Below the pieces are notes generated by a model. That model ran no database searches, was not told the DNA's origin, and saw only the letters and a program-made list of their open reading frames with translations. DNA of 64,000 nt from an uncultured Bacteroidales bacterium. GTDB lineage: Bacteria > Bacteroidota > Bacteroidia > Bacteroidales > UBA932. How positions within the stretch are numbered: position 1 is the first letter of the stretch; the number at the start of each line of letters is the position of its first letter. A program made the position numbers and the translations under genes. Of this stretch, positions 27,867 through 35,339 are shown in pieces. The stretch is from NCBI GenBank assembly GCA_944326355.1, contig CALVDO010000003.1, positions 107,058 through 171,057 on the forward strand, written 5' to 3'.

Positions 27867-29447
27867 CTATGACTTGACGGGCAGGCCTTGTGTGTCCGAC
27901 GGTGTCTCACCGGGCGTCGTGGCCGCTTCCGGGACAGGCTGCCCGGCGACAGGAAAGAGGCCCATCTCCGCGGCCTTCTCCCGCATGAGCCTGTCGGCGG
28001 CCTCGAAACTGTTTTCTATCACTCCGTCCAGAATGGCGTCCTTCACATGCTCCTGCAGGATGCCGATCGGCCTTCCCGGCGGGATGCCGAACGTCTCCAT
28101 CACGTATTCTCCCCTGATAGGGTTCTTGAAGTTTCTTATGGCGTCCTTGGCCTCAACCTCGACAAGCTTGCCCTTCACGATGTCGAAATTCCGCTTCAGC
28201 CTCTCCACCTTCTTCTGGTTCTTGGAAGTTATGTCGGCCTTGCACAGCACCATCAGATCGTCGATGTCGTCTCCGGCGTCAAAGAGCAGACGCCGCACGG
28301 CCGAGTCCGTCACCTCCTCGGTCACGAGGGCTATCGGCCTGAGATGCAGCCCCACGAGCTTCTGCACATATTTCATCTTCTCGTTCAGAGGCATCTTCAT
28401 GGCCTGGAAGATCTTGGGGATCATCCTCGCGCCCACCACCTCGTGCCCGTGGAACGTCCATCCGGCCTGAGGATCGTATCTCTTCGTCGCAGGCTTCCCG
28501 ATGTCGTGCAGAAGAGCGGCCCACCTGAGCCAGAGGTTCGGCTCAGTCCTCGGCCTGATGACCTCCTGCCCGTCCTCGAAGACATGGTCGGTGAGCTCTC
28601 CCGAGGCTATCAGCTCCCTTTCAAGCGCGGCCACGTTGTCCACCACCTCGAGAGTGTGGGAGAAGTTCTCCTTGTGGCCTTTCCCGTCCACGGTCTCCGT
28701 GCCCTTGAGCCTTGACAGCTGAGGAAGAATCTTCTCGAGCAGCCCGGTTTCGTCCAGCAGCCTGAACCCGAGCGAGGGCCTGGCGCAGAGCAGCATCTTG
28801 TTGAGCTCCTCGGTGATGCGTTCTCTGGAGAGTATGGAGATCCTGTCCCTGTTGCGCCTGATGGACTCGAGAGACTCCGGCACTATGCAGAACGGGTGTT
28901 CCGGAGTTGAAAGCCTTGTGGCGAATCTTATGGCCCGGATCATGCGCAGAGGGTCATCACTGTATGTCGTGTCGGGGTCGAGCGGGGTGCGGATTATGCC
29001 CGAGGCGAGATCCCTTATGCCTCCGAACGGGTCTATCAGCGCCCCGAAATCCTCCTTCTGGAGGCTGAAAGCCATCGCGTTGATGGTGAAGTCTCTCCTC
29101 TTCTGGTCGTCCTCAATCGACCCGTCTTCCACAATTGGCTTTCTCGAATCGCGTCTGTACGACTCCCTTCTCGCTCCGACAAACTCAACCTCGACTCCTC
29201 TGAAGCGCAGCATCGCCGTTCCGAAATTCTTGAACACCGTGACGTTGCTGCGGACCGCCTCTCCGACGGCCTCGGCGAGGGCTATGCCGCTGCCTTCCAC
29301 CACGATGTCGATGTCTTTGCTCGGAGAGCCGAGAAAGCAGTCCCTTACGTAGCCTCCGATCACGAAGGCCCTCACACCGGCCTTTTCGGCCGCGTCCGAT
29401 ATTATTGAGAAGATCTCGTCGTCCAGAAATCCTTGTGTGACAGTCAT
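27867..29447 (-). CDS. cca: CCA tRNA nucleotidyltransferase with HD domain
   Basis: 526 residues. The N-terminal polymerase-beta-type head has FVIGGYVRDCFLGSPSKDID near 30, where the GG and DxD residues are the nucleotidyl-transferase signature, followed by RRDFTINAMAF and the DDPLRMIRAIRFATR neck. Residues about 270-380 form an HD phosphohydrolase domain (HDIGKPATK). A tail of about 30 Pro/Thr/Ala-rich residues ends the protein. This architecture adds or repairs CCA on tRNA; a poly(A) polymerase role cannot be excluded from sequence. The tRNA-Gln in this window lacks an encoded CCA, in keeping with need for such an enzyme. Its start overlaps the stop of the HsdR-N gene (ATGA). Confidence 0.92.
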   Translation of the reverse strand: MTVTQGFLDDEIFSIISDAAEKAGVRAFVIGGYVRDCFLGSPSKDIDIVVEGSGIALAEAVGEAVRSNVTVFKNFGTAMLRFRGVEVEFVGARRESYRRDSRKPIVEDGSIEDDQKRRDFTINAMAFSLQKEDFGALIDPFGGIRDLASGIIRTPLDPDTTYSDDPLRMIRAIRFATRLSTPEHPFCIVPESLESIRRNRDRISILSRERITEELNKMLLCARPSLGFRLLDETGLLEKILPQLSRLKGTETVDGKGHKENFSHTLEVVDNVAALERELIASGELTDHVFEDGQEVIRPRTEPNLWLRWAALLHDIGKPATKRYDPQAGWTFHGHEVVGARMIPKIFQAMKMPLNEKMKYVQKLVGLHLRPIALVTEEVTDSAVRRLLFDAGDDIDDLMVLCKADITSKNQKKVERLKRNFDIVKGKLVEVEAKDAIRNFKNPIRGEYVMETFGIPPGRPIGILQEHVKDAILDGVIENSFEAADRLMREKAAEMGLFPVAGQPVPEAATTPGETPSDTQGLPVKS

Positions 29448-29929
29448 TTTTCAGTTGGTTTTTCCGTGCCGAGCATCTCTTCGTATGTCGGCGCGTAGCT
29501 TATGAACTCGTATTCTGCGGCCTTTCCGCCGTCCTTTCTGCGGCAGATGTGGGTCCGTCTTCCGTTGGTTATGATTATATACTTGACATTCAGCACCATG
29601 TTGTATCTTACCGCCTGGTCGAGCACAGTCGTGTCCAGCTCCACGTCCGGCCTCTTGCATTCCACCACGGCCAGCGGCAAGGCCTTGCGGTCATAGATGA
29701 GGATGTCCGCTCTGAAAGGCTTGTCTCCGAGCCTGAAGCCGACTTCGCTCATCATCAGGTGCGCGGGCACGAGCATTTTCGACATCAGCAGGGATATGAA
29801 CCGCTGCCTGACCTCCTCTTCCGGCGTCAGTGCGACTTCCCTCTTTCTGAGCGGGTCCCATATTGTGCCTCTTTTCATCTGCGGTATCCTTTTGTGCCCT
29901 GTCCCGTTCTGCCTCTTTTCTTGCGGCAT
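29444..29929 (-). CDS. Stand-alone HsdR N-terminal-type (PD-(D/E)XK) protein
   Basis: From the ATG at 29929 the product is 161 residues; the ATG at 29880 (MKRGTIWDPLRKREV) is a second possibility. It matches the N-terminal domain of type I restriction HsdR subunits, with nuclease-like residues Asp75 (RADILIYD) and Glu90-Cys-Lys92 (AVVECKRP). No helicase, specificity or methylase gene is present, so this is not a restriction system. Such lone proteins are widespread in Bacteroidales beside housekeeping genes, and their role is unknown. It is translationally coupled to cca. A TAAATTTG box at 29944-29951 lies 14 bases before the first ATG. The longer open frame running upstream to 30367 is AT-rich and not protein-like. 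Confidence 0.85.
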   Translation of the reverse strand: MPQEKRQNGTGHKRIPQMKRGTIWDPLRKREVALTPEEEVRQRFISLLMSKMLVPAHLMMSEVGFRLGDKPFRADILIYDRKALPLAVVECKRPDVELDTTVLDQAVRYNMVLNVKYIIITNGRRTHICRRKDGGKAAEYEFISYAPTYEEMLGTEKPTEK

Positions 29930-29943
29930 CTGTGCCCGGCCTG

Positions 29944-29951
29944 CAAATTTA
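29944..29951 (-). promoter_or_regulatory. -7 box for the HsdR-N/cca transcript
   Basis: Minus-strand TAAATTTG. It supports a transcript start just before the ATG at 29929 and hence that start codon. No good -33 element was found. Confidence 0.5.
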
Positions 29952-30113
29952 CGCAAAATATCCCGAATTGCACGGATGGCCCTCCCTCTGACGACAGGAC
30001 AAAGGTTTCGAAACTTTCCGAAAGGCGACAAGAGACGATTTTGTTTGTAAATATTTTTCTGATTCCCAATATTATATATTAAATAATGAAATTTTAAAAT
30101 CATTTTTGAAATG

Positions 30114-30161
30114 TATTTTTGATTAAAAACTTTTTTAAAAGTTTCGATTATGATAAATTTG
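30114..30161 (+). promoter_or_regulatory. AT-rich promoter region of the sugar cluster
   Basis: Two TAnnTTTG boxes are present, TATTTTTG (30114-30121) and TAAATTTG (30154-30161). The second lies 39 bases before the KbaZ-like ATG. The whole 30040-30200 interval is strikingly AT-rich compared with both flanks. Confidence 0.5.
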
Positions 30162-30200
30162 TTATGGAAAATAAGAAAAGAACTTTTGAAATATATGATT

Positions 30201-31427
30201 ATGGCAAAAACAGAGAAACTGCTCAACAGAATTGCTGAGCTTGAGAAAGAGACGGGCGTGAAGAGAACCATATTCGCCGCATGTCCGAATTCAATGTCAG
30301 TGATAAAGGCCGCGTTCCGTGCCGCCAAGAGAAATGATGCCCCGATATATTTCGCGGCTACCCTCAATCAGATAGATTGTGACGGAGGCTACACCGGACT
30401 CACTCAGGAGGAGTTCATCAAGATTCTGAAGTTCGAGGCGGCGGCCGTCAACTTCAAGGGCGTGTACATAGCTGCCATCGATCATGGCGGGCCGTGGCTC
30501 AAGGACATCCAGCGTACCGAAGGCTGGAGCGTCGAGAGAGCTATGGACGGGGTCAAAAAATCTTTCGAGGCAGCCATCGCGGCAGGCTATGACCTCATCC
30601 ATGTGGACCCTACAGTCGACATCAATGTGCCTAAGGGAGAGATCATCGACATTCATCTGGTCGTGAAGAGGACGGTGGAGCTCATCAGCCATGCCGAGAC
30701 GTTCAGAAAGGCTCACGGCTATGCTCCGATCTCTTATGAGGTGGGCACCGAGGAAGTTCACGGAGGACTTGCTGACGAGAGGACTTTCGACACCTTCCTC
30801 GAGGGACTTAAGGAAGGGCTTGCCGCAGCCGGACTTTCCGACGTGTGGCCATGCTTCATAGTCGGCAAGGTGGGCACGGACCTTCACACCACCCTTTTCG
30901 ATCCTGAGGTGGCAAAGACCCTGACGGCGAAGGTGAGACCTTACGGCAGCTGGATCAAAGGCCACTATACCGACGACGTGTCCAATCCGGAGGAATATCC
31001 GCTCAGCGGAATGGGAGCTGCCAATGTCGGCCCTGAGTTCACGATGAGCGAATATGATGCTCTCGACGAGCTTGAGAAAGAGGAGAAGAGGCTCTATGAG
31101 GAAGGGCAGGTAGCCAAACTTTCCGCCATGACCGACACTCTCATCTCTCTGGTTCACGCTTCCGGAAGATGGAAAAAATGGCTGCTCGCCGACGAGCAGG
31201 GCAAGGACCTCAGAGAGCTGTCTCCTGAGCGTTTCCAGTGGATTGTCAAGACCTGCAGCCGCTACATCTGGCAGAATCCTGAGGCGCTTGCGGCACGGGC
31301 TATGCTCTATTCGAATCTCGAGAGGGTCGGAATCGACGCGGAGGAAGTGGTGCTCGGACGTATCGAACATGACATGGACAAGTATTTCACAGCCTTCAAT
31401 CTCGTGAACCTCAATAAACTGCTTTGA
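30201..31427 (+). CDS. GatZ/KbaZ-like protein (tagatose-bisphosphate aldolase accessory or sugar-phosphate epimerase family)
   Basis: 408 residues from the ATG at 30201 (MAKTEKLLNRI). It matches the GatZ/KbaZ family throughout: AACPNSMSVIKAAFRAAKR, a KGVYIAAIDHGGP segment, YDLIHVDPTVDIN, YEVGTEEVHGG and KVGTDLHTT. His, Asp and Glu residues in these motifs are plausible metal and active-site positions of the TIM-barrel. Classic members assist a class II tagatose-1,6-bisphosphate aldolase (GatY/KbaY); some relatives have, as I recall, been shown to act as C4-epimerases on fructose/tagatose 6-phosphate. No GatY-like gene is in the window, so the epimerase reading is the more attractive but unproven. 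It heads a four-gene rightward cluster with a PfkB kinase. Confidence 0.87.
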   Translation: MAKTEKLLNRIAELEKETGVKRTIFAACPNSMSVIKAAFRAAKRNDAPIYFAATLNQIDCDGGYTGLTQEEFIKILKFEAAAVNFKGVYIAAIDHGGPWLKDIQRTEGWSVERAMDGVKKSFEAAIAAGYDLIHVDPTVDINVPKGEIIDIHLVVKRTVELISHAETFRKAHGYAPISYEVGTEEVHGGLADERTFDTFLEGLKEGLAAAGLSDVWPCFIVGKVGTDLHTTLFDPEVAKTLTAKVRPYGSWIKGHYTDDVSNPEEYPLSGMGAANVGPEFTMSEYDALDELEKEEKRLYEEGQVAKLSAMTDTLISLVHASGRWKKWLLADEQGKDLRELSPERFQWIVKTCSRYIWQNPEALAARAMLYSNLERVGIDAEEVVLGRIEHDMDKYFTAFNLVNLNKLL

Positions 31428-31438
31428 TAGTACGCGAT

Positions 31439-32398
31439 ATGGACAAGTCATGCGAAGTGACGGCGCTGGGCGAGCTCAACGTCGACATCATACTCAACGA
31501 CATCGACGGCTTTCCGGAGATGGGTAAGGAGAAGTTCGCCGGGAAGATGACCGTCGCCCTCGGGAGCAGCACGGCCATCTTCGCCGCCAATGTCGCCTGC
31601 CTCGGGGCCAGAACGGCATTCGCGGGCATGGTGGGCCGAGACAGCTTCGGTTCGCTGGTGAGCGAAAGTCTCAGGGCAAAGGGCGTGGACACGAGGTTTC
31701 TGATAGAGAGTCCGGACTACGCCACTGGAGCCACTCTCGTGATGAGCTATGATGAAGACAGGGCCAATCTCACCTATCAGGGCGCGATGGACCACATGGG
31801 CTTCGACGATCTCAACCCGGATATTTTCAGGGAATCGCGGCACATACACATCTCTTCGGTATTCATGCAGTCGGCCCTCAAACGGGACTTCAGCCGTATC
31901 TTCGAGGCTGCCGAGTCGGGCGGCGTGACTCTGTCGATGGATACGCAGTGGGATCCGAAGGAGGAATGGGACTTCGACTGTGCGGCAATCCTGCCGCATG
32001 TCGACGTGTTCATGCCGAACGAGACGGAGCTCAAGGCGATCACCCGCACCGATGACCTTTCCGGGGCAATCTCCCGTATCCGTCCTTATCTCAGGCAGGT
32101 TGCCGTGATCAAGTGCGGAAGCAGGGGGTCTATTCTCGTGAAAAAGGACGGCGAAGTCTCCGAGATGCCTTCGTTCCTCAATAGCCATGTCGTGGATTCG
32201 ATAGGCGCGGGGGACAGCTTCAACGCAGGATTCATCTATGGATATGTCAAGGGGATGAGTCTGACCGAATGCCAGCGTCTGGGCAATCTCACCGGAGCGG
32301 TTAACACCACTGCGGCCGGAGGGACGGGCGCGTTCACGAGCAGGGAGGCCGTCATCAGGACGGCGAGAGAGGTCTTCGGAGCTGATTGCCCTCTCTGA
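31439..32398 (+). CDS. PfkB-family carbohydrate kinase
   Basis: 319 residues from the ATG at 31439. An N-terminal GELNVDIIL and a Gly-Ser rich strand begin the ribokinase fold, and the C-terminal signature DSIGAGDSFNAGF near residue 248 carries the anion hole GAGD and the catalytic Asp. FMPNETELKAI is the usual mid-protein motif. The enzyme phosphorylates a sugar or sugar phosphate with ATP in the cytosol; which one cannot be told. It begins 12 bases after the KbaZ-like stop, so they share a transcript, which suggests a kinase/epimerase or kinase/aldolase step pair. Confidence 0.93.
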   Translation: MDKSCEVTALGELNVDIILNDIDGFPEMGKEKFAGKMTVALGSSTAIFAANVACLGARTAFAGMVGRDSFGSLVSESLRAKGVDTRFLIESPDYATGATLVMSYDEDRANLTYQGAMDHMGFDDLNPDIFRESRHIHISSVFMQSALKRDFSRIFEAAESGGVTLSMDTQWDPKEEWDFDCAAILPHVDVFMPNETELKAITRTDDLSGAISRIRPYLRQVAVIKCGSRGSILVKKDGEVSEMPSFLNSHVVDSIGAGDSFNAGFIYGYVKGMSLTECQRLGNLTGAVNTTAAGGTGAFTSREAVIRTAREVFGADCPL

Positions 32399-32438
32399 CC
32401 CGCTCTATCGAAACGTTTTTCCACATACTGATGACACT

Positions 32439-33545
32439 ATGAATTTCAATAACATCTTGACAGGTCTGATGTCAGCCGCCGCGGCATTCATGGTCGCGGC
32501 GCCGGCTCAGGCTCAGGAGGCGGAGAGGCTCACGGACACCCTCCTTCTCAAGAACTATCGTCCGGTATCCATTTTCAATGTTCCGGTCACCCGGGTGGAC
32601 AGGGCGAAGTATCCGGTCATAGACATGCACACTCATGACTATGTGGATACTCCTGCCGAAGTGGACAGCGTTGTGGCCGTCATGGACGCTTGCGGTGTCG
32701 AGCAGGCGCACATCATGCAGTGCAACTGGATAAGCGACCCGTACGATGTGGTGAAGGAGAGGTACGCTGCCTATCCTGACCGCTTCAAGCTGTGGTTCTG
32801 TCTCGACTACACCGATTTCGACTCTCCTGACTGGACCGAAAGGGCCATAGCGCAGGTGGAGAAGTATCATGAGATGGGAGCCGTGGGCATCGGGGAGATG
32901 GTCGACAAGGGACTCGGCGACGTCTATGCTCTTCCGGTCGAGGGCCGGGGCATCAGACTCAACGACCCGAAGCTCACTCCTGTGCTGAAGAGATGCGGAG
33001 AGCTCGGCCTGCTTGTCAACATTCATATCGCCGAACCGATCTGGATGTATGAGGAGATCGACTGCCATAACGACGGCCTGATGAACGGCGCCGTGTGGCA
33101 GGTGGACACCTCGGCTGAGGGATGTCTGGACTATGACGGGCTGATGGACATGTTCGAGGAGGCCCTCAGCGCCTGCCCGGACACTAAGATAGTGGCCTGC
33201 CACATGCTCAACATGTCGCACGACTATCCGCGTCTGAGTGCCATCATGGACAGGCATCCGAATCTTTATCTCGACATCTCCGCCCGCTTCGTGGAGTCTT
33301 CGGTGACGCCGAGAGCCACACGCGACTTCATCGTCAGGTATCAGGACCGCATCCTCTACGGCACGGACAACACTCCAGACAGGGATATGTACAGATTTAC
33401 CTTCCGCATCATGGAGAGCGCCGACGAACACATCTATGATGAAGGCTACAGCTACCACTGGGCCATAAGCGGCTGGGATCTGCCCGATTCCGTGCTCAGG
33501 AAACTCTACAGGACCAACGCTCTGAAACTTCTTTCCGGAAAATGA
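32439..33545 (+). CDS. Exported amidohydrolase-family metal-dependent hydrolase
   Basis: 368 residues with a clear signal peptide (cleavage expected after APAQAQ, about residue 26). The amidohydrolase_2 TIM-barrel begins with the metal motif VIDMHTHDY near 66, has NIHIAEP and VACHMLNMSHDYP as later ligand strands, and ends with the DLYGTDNTPD-like segment (LYGTDNTPD) carrying the catalytic Asp. Such proteins act on lactones, carboxylates or amides; the substrate is not inferable. Periplasmic location and the following GH31 gene, whose start overlaps its stop, tie it to external glycan breakdown. Confidence 0.87.
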   Translation: MNFNNILTGLMSAAAAFMVAAPAQAQEAERLTDTLLLKNYRPVSIFNVPVTRVDRAKYPVIDMHTHDYVDTPAEVDSVVAVMDACGVEQAHIMQCNWISDPYDVVKERYAAYPDRFKLWFCLDYTDFDSPDWTERAIAQVEKYHEMGAVGIGEMVDKGLGDVYALPVEGRGIRLNDPKLTPVLKRCGELGLLVNIHIAEPIWMYEEIDCHNDGLMNGAVWQVDTSAEGCLDYDGLMDMFEEALSACPDTKIVACHMLNMSHDYPRLSAIMDRHPNLYLDISARFVESSVTPRATRDFIVRYQDRILYGTDNTPDRDMYRFTFRIMESADEHIYDEGYSYHWAISGWDLPDSVLRKLYRTNALKLLSGK

Positions 33546-35212
33546 AAATGAGAACAGGATTTCTTCTGCCGGCTCTTCTGCTGACGGCTGCGCCGGCATT
33601 CGCCGCATCTTCCTCGGCATCTTTCCGCGAGGCCGCTGCCGACACACTCTTCATAGGCCTGCAGCCGGGAGAGAAAGTGTGGGGAGCCCGCGTGGCCGAC
33701 GGCTCTCTGATGCCATACGCCCCGGGATTTGAAGGAGAGATGTACTACAACGGGAACAATCAGATCCAGCCGCTGCTCATCACCGACATGGGACGCTATG
33801 TCTGGAGCGAGGAGCCGTTCGCCTTCAGAGTTGAGGATGACGGGATTGTCATAACTGCCGAGACGGGAGGAATGAAGACTCCTCTGCACGTGACCGGGAC
33901 CGTTCAGACCGGCGTGGCGGGGGAGACTCTTGCCGATGCCGCCAGATATGCCTCGGAGCACTTCTTTCCCGCGAGCGGGGTGATGCCGCCTGAGGAGTTT
34001 CTGCGCGTGCCGCAGTACAACACCTGGATTGAGCTGATGTACGATCAGAATCAGGAGGGCATTCTGAGGTATGCGAAGGGGATTCTCGACAATGGCCTTC
34101 CTCCCGGAATACTGATGATAGACGACACATGGCAGGAGGACTACGGCAAGTGGGTCTTTCATCCCGGCCGCTTCCCCGATCCGAAAGGAATGATTGATGA
34201 GCTTCACAGGATGGGATTCAAGGTGATGCTGTGGGTGTGTCCGCTCGTAAGCATGGACCAGTATCTCATCTGCCGGGAGATAATGAAGGACAAGGGCTTC
34301 CTTCTCAAGCCGGCTTTTGCAGGCGCAGGCTGGGAGGACTCGTCGGAGCCTTATCCCGTGACATGGTGGAACGGGGTCTCGGCATCGCTCGACCTGTCCA
34401 ACCCTGCCGCAGTCGCGTGGTTCAAGGCTCAGCTTGACCGTCTCATGGCGGAATGCGGAGTGGACGGATTCAAGTTCGACGGGGGAGATCCGATACATTA
34501 TCCGGCTGACGCCCTGAGCATGAGTGGCGTCTCCGCACAGGAGCAGTGCCGTCTGTATGCGGCAATCGGACTCGACTACCCGTATAATGAGTACCGTTCG
34601 GGCTGGAAGATGGGCGGTCAGCCTCTCGTTCAGCGCCTCGGGGACAAGAATCATTCGTGGGAGGACCTGCGGAAGCTTATACCGGACATGTTGGCTGAGA
34701 ATCTTCTCGGCTACACGTTCTCCTGTCCCGACATGGTAGGAGGAGGACAGTTCGCCGCGTTTCTGGACCCTGACAAGATCGACAGGGATCTCATTCTCCG
34801 CTCCGCGCAGTGCCATGCTGTGATGCCGATGATGCAGTTTTCTGTTGCGCCGTGGAGAATCCTCGACAGTGTACGGTTCGCCGCCGTGAAAAAGGCTGTC
34901 GCGCTCAGGCAGGAGAAGATCACGCCGCGCGTCATGGCTCTCGCTCGCCGCTCGGCAGAGACCGGAGAACCGATAATGGCGCCGCTTGAGTATTTCTATC
35001 CGCATTCGGGCTATGCCGAGGTCAAGGATCAGTTTATGCTCGGAAGCGACTTCATGGTGGCGCCGATGCTGTCGCCCGGAGAAGGTGGCAGGGAGGTCGT
35101 TCTCCCCGAAGGCCGCTGGAAAGCCGATGACGGCAAAGTCTGGCGTGGAGGGCGCACAATAACGATTGAAGTGCCTCTCGACCGTATTCCTTATTTCGAG
35201 AAAATCCGATAG
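33542..35212 (+). CDS. Exported glycoside hydrolase family 31 enzyme
   Basis: 556 residues with a signal peptide (about 1-22). The (beta/alpha)8 barrel carries the GH31 signatures: PGILMIDDTWQEDYG near 193, the nucleophile Asp313 in GFKFDGGD and the acid/base Asp397 in FSCPDMVGGG. It lacks the long C-terminal domains of many GH31 alpha-glucosidases and is short for the family, so its bond specificity (alpha-glucoside, alpha-xyloside, alpha-galactoside or another) cannot be read. It retains configuration by family rule. The start ATG overlaps the amidohydrolase stop. It is the last gene of the cluster and converges on priA. Confidence 0.9.
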   Translation: MKMRTGFLLPALLLTAAPAFAASSSASFREAAADTLFIGLQPGEKVWGARVADGSLMPYAPGFEGEMYYNGNNQIQPLLITDMGRYVWSEEPFAFRVEDDGIVITAETGGMKTPLHVTGTVQTGVAGETLADAARYASEHFFPASGVMPPEEFLRVPQYNTWIELMYDQNQEGILRYAKGILDNGLPPGILMIDDTWQEDYGKWVFHPGRFPDPKGMIDELHRMGFKVMLWVCPLVSMDQYLICREIMKDKGFLLKPAFAGAGWEDSSEPYPVTWWNGVSASLDLSNPAAVAWFKAQLDRLMAECGVDGFKFDGGDPIHYPADALSMSGVSAQEQCRLYAAIGLDYPYNEYRSGWKMGGQPLVQRLGDKNHSWEDLRKLIPDMLAENLLGYTFSCPDMVGGGQFAAFLDPDKIDRDLILRSAQCHAVMPMMQFSVAPWRILDSVRFAAVKKAVALRQEKITPRVMALARRSAETGEPIMAPLEYFYPHSGYAEVKDQFMLGSDFMVAPMLSPGEGGREVVLPEGRWKADDGKVWRGGRTITIEVPLDRIPYFEKIR

Positions 35213-35233
35213 CCTCTGACGGTCTTATCTGCA

Positions 35234-35267
35234 CAGGGGCCCCGGCAGCTTTTCGCCGGGGTCCCTG
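35234..35267. terminator. Strong hairpin between convergent GH31 and priA genes
   Basis: A 13-base-pair stem pairs 35234-35246 with 35255-35267 (one G-T), around an 8-base loop containing TTTT. No T-run follows on either strand. It probably ends or protects the GH31 transcript. Confidence 0.6.
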
Positions 35268-35330
35268 TCCTGCGAGTCCCCCGTCCTGCGAGTCCCCCGT
35301 CCTGCGAGGTCCCTGTCCTGCGAGTCCCTT
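35261..35330. repeat. 16-base tandem repeat, about 4.4 copies
   Basis: Units of GTCCCCCGTCCTGCGA (two exact copies 35276-35307) are flanked by a 15-base and a 16-base variant and a partial copy. The array lies just outside the hairpin, in the 127-base gap between two stop codons. Confidence 0.8.
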
Positions 35331-35339
35331 GCTGCCGCA

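Noticed and set aside
29444..29929. Type I restriction-modification system
   Set aside because: Only the HsdR N-terminal domain is present; there are no HsdM, HsdS or helicase genes nearby.
29930..30367. Upstream extension of the HsdR-N frame
   Set aside because: It is an AT-rich intergenic promoter region; the translated sequence has no similarity to the family.
33506..35005. A 499-codon minus-strand frame opposite GH31
   Set aside because: It is antisense to GH31 catalytic motifs and lacks any domain.
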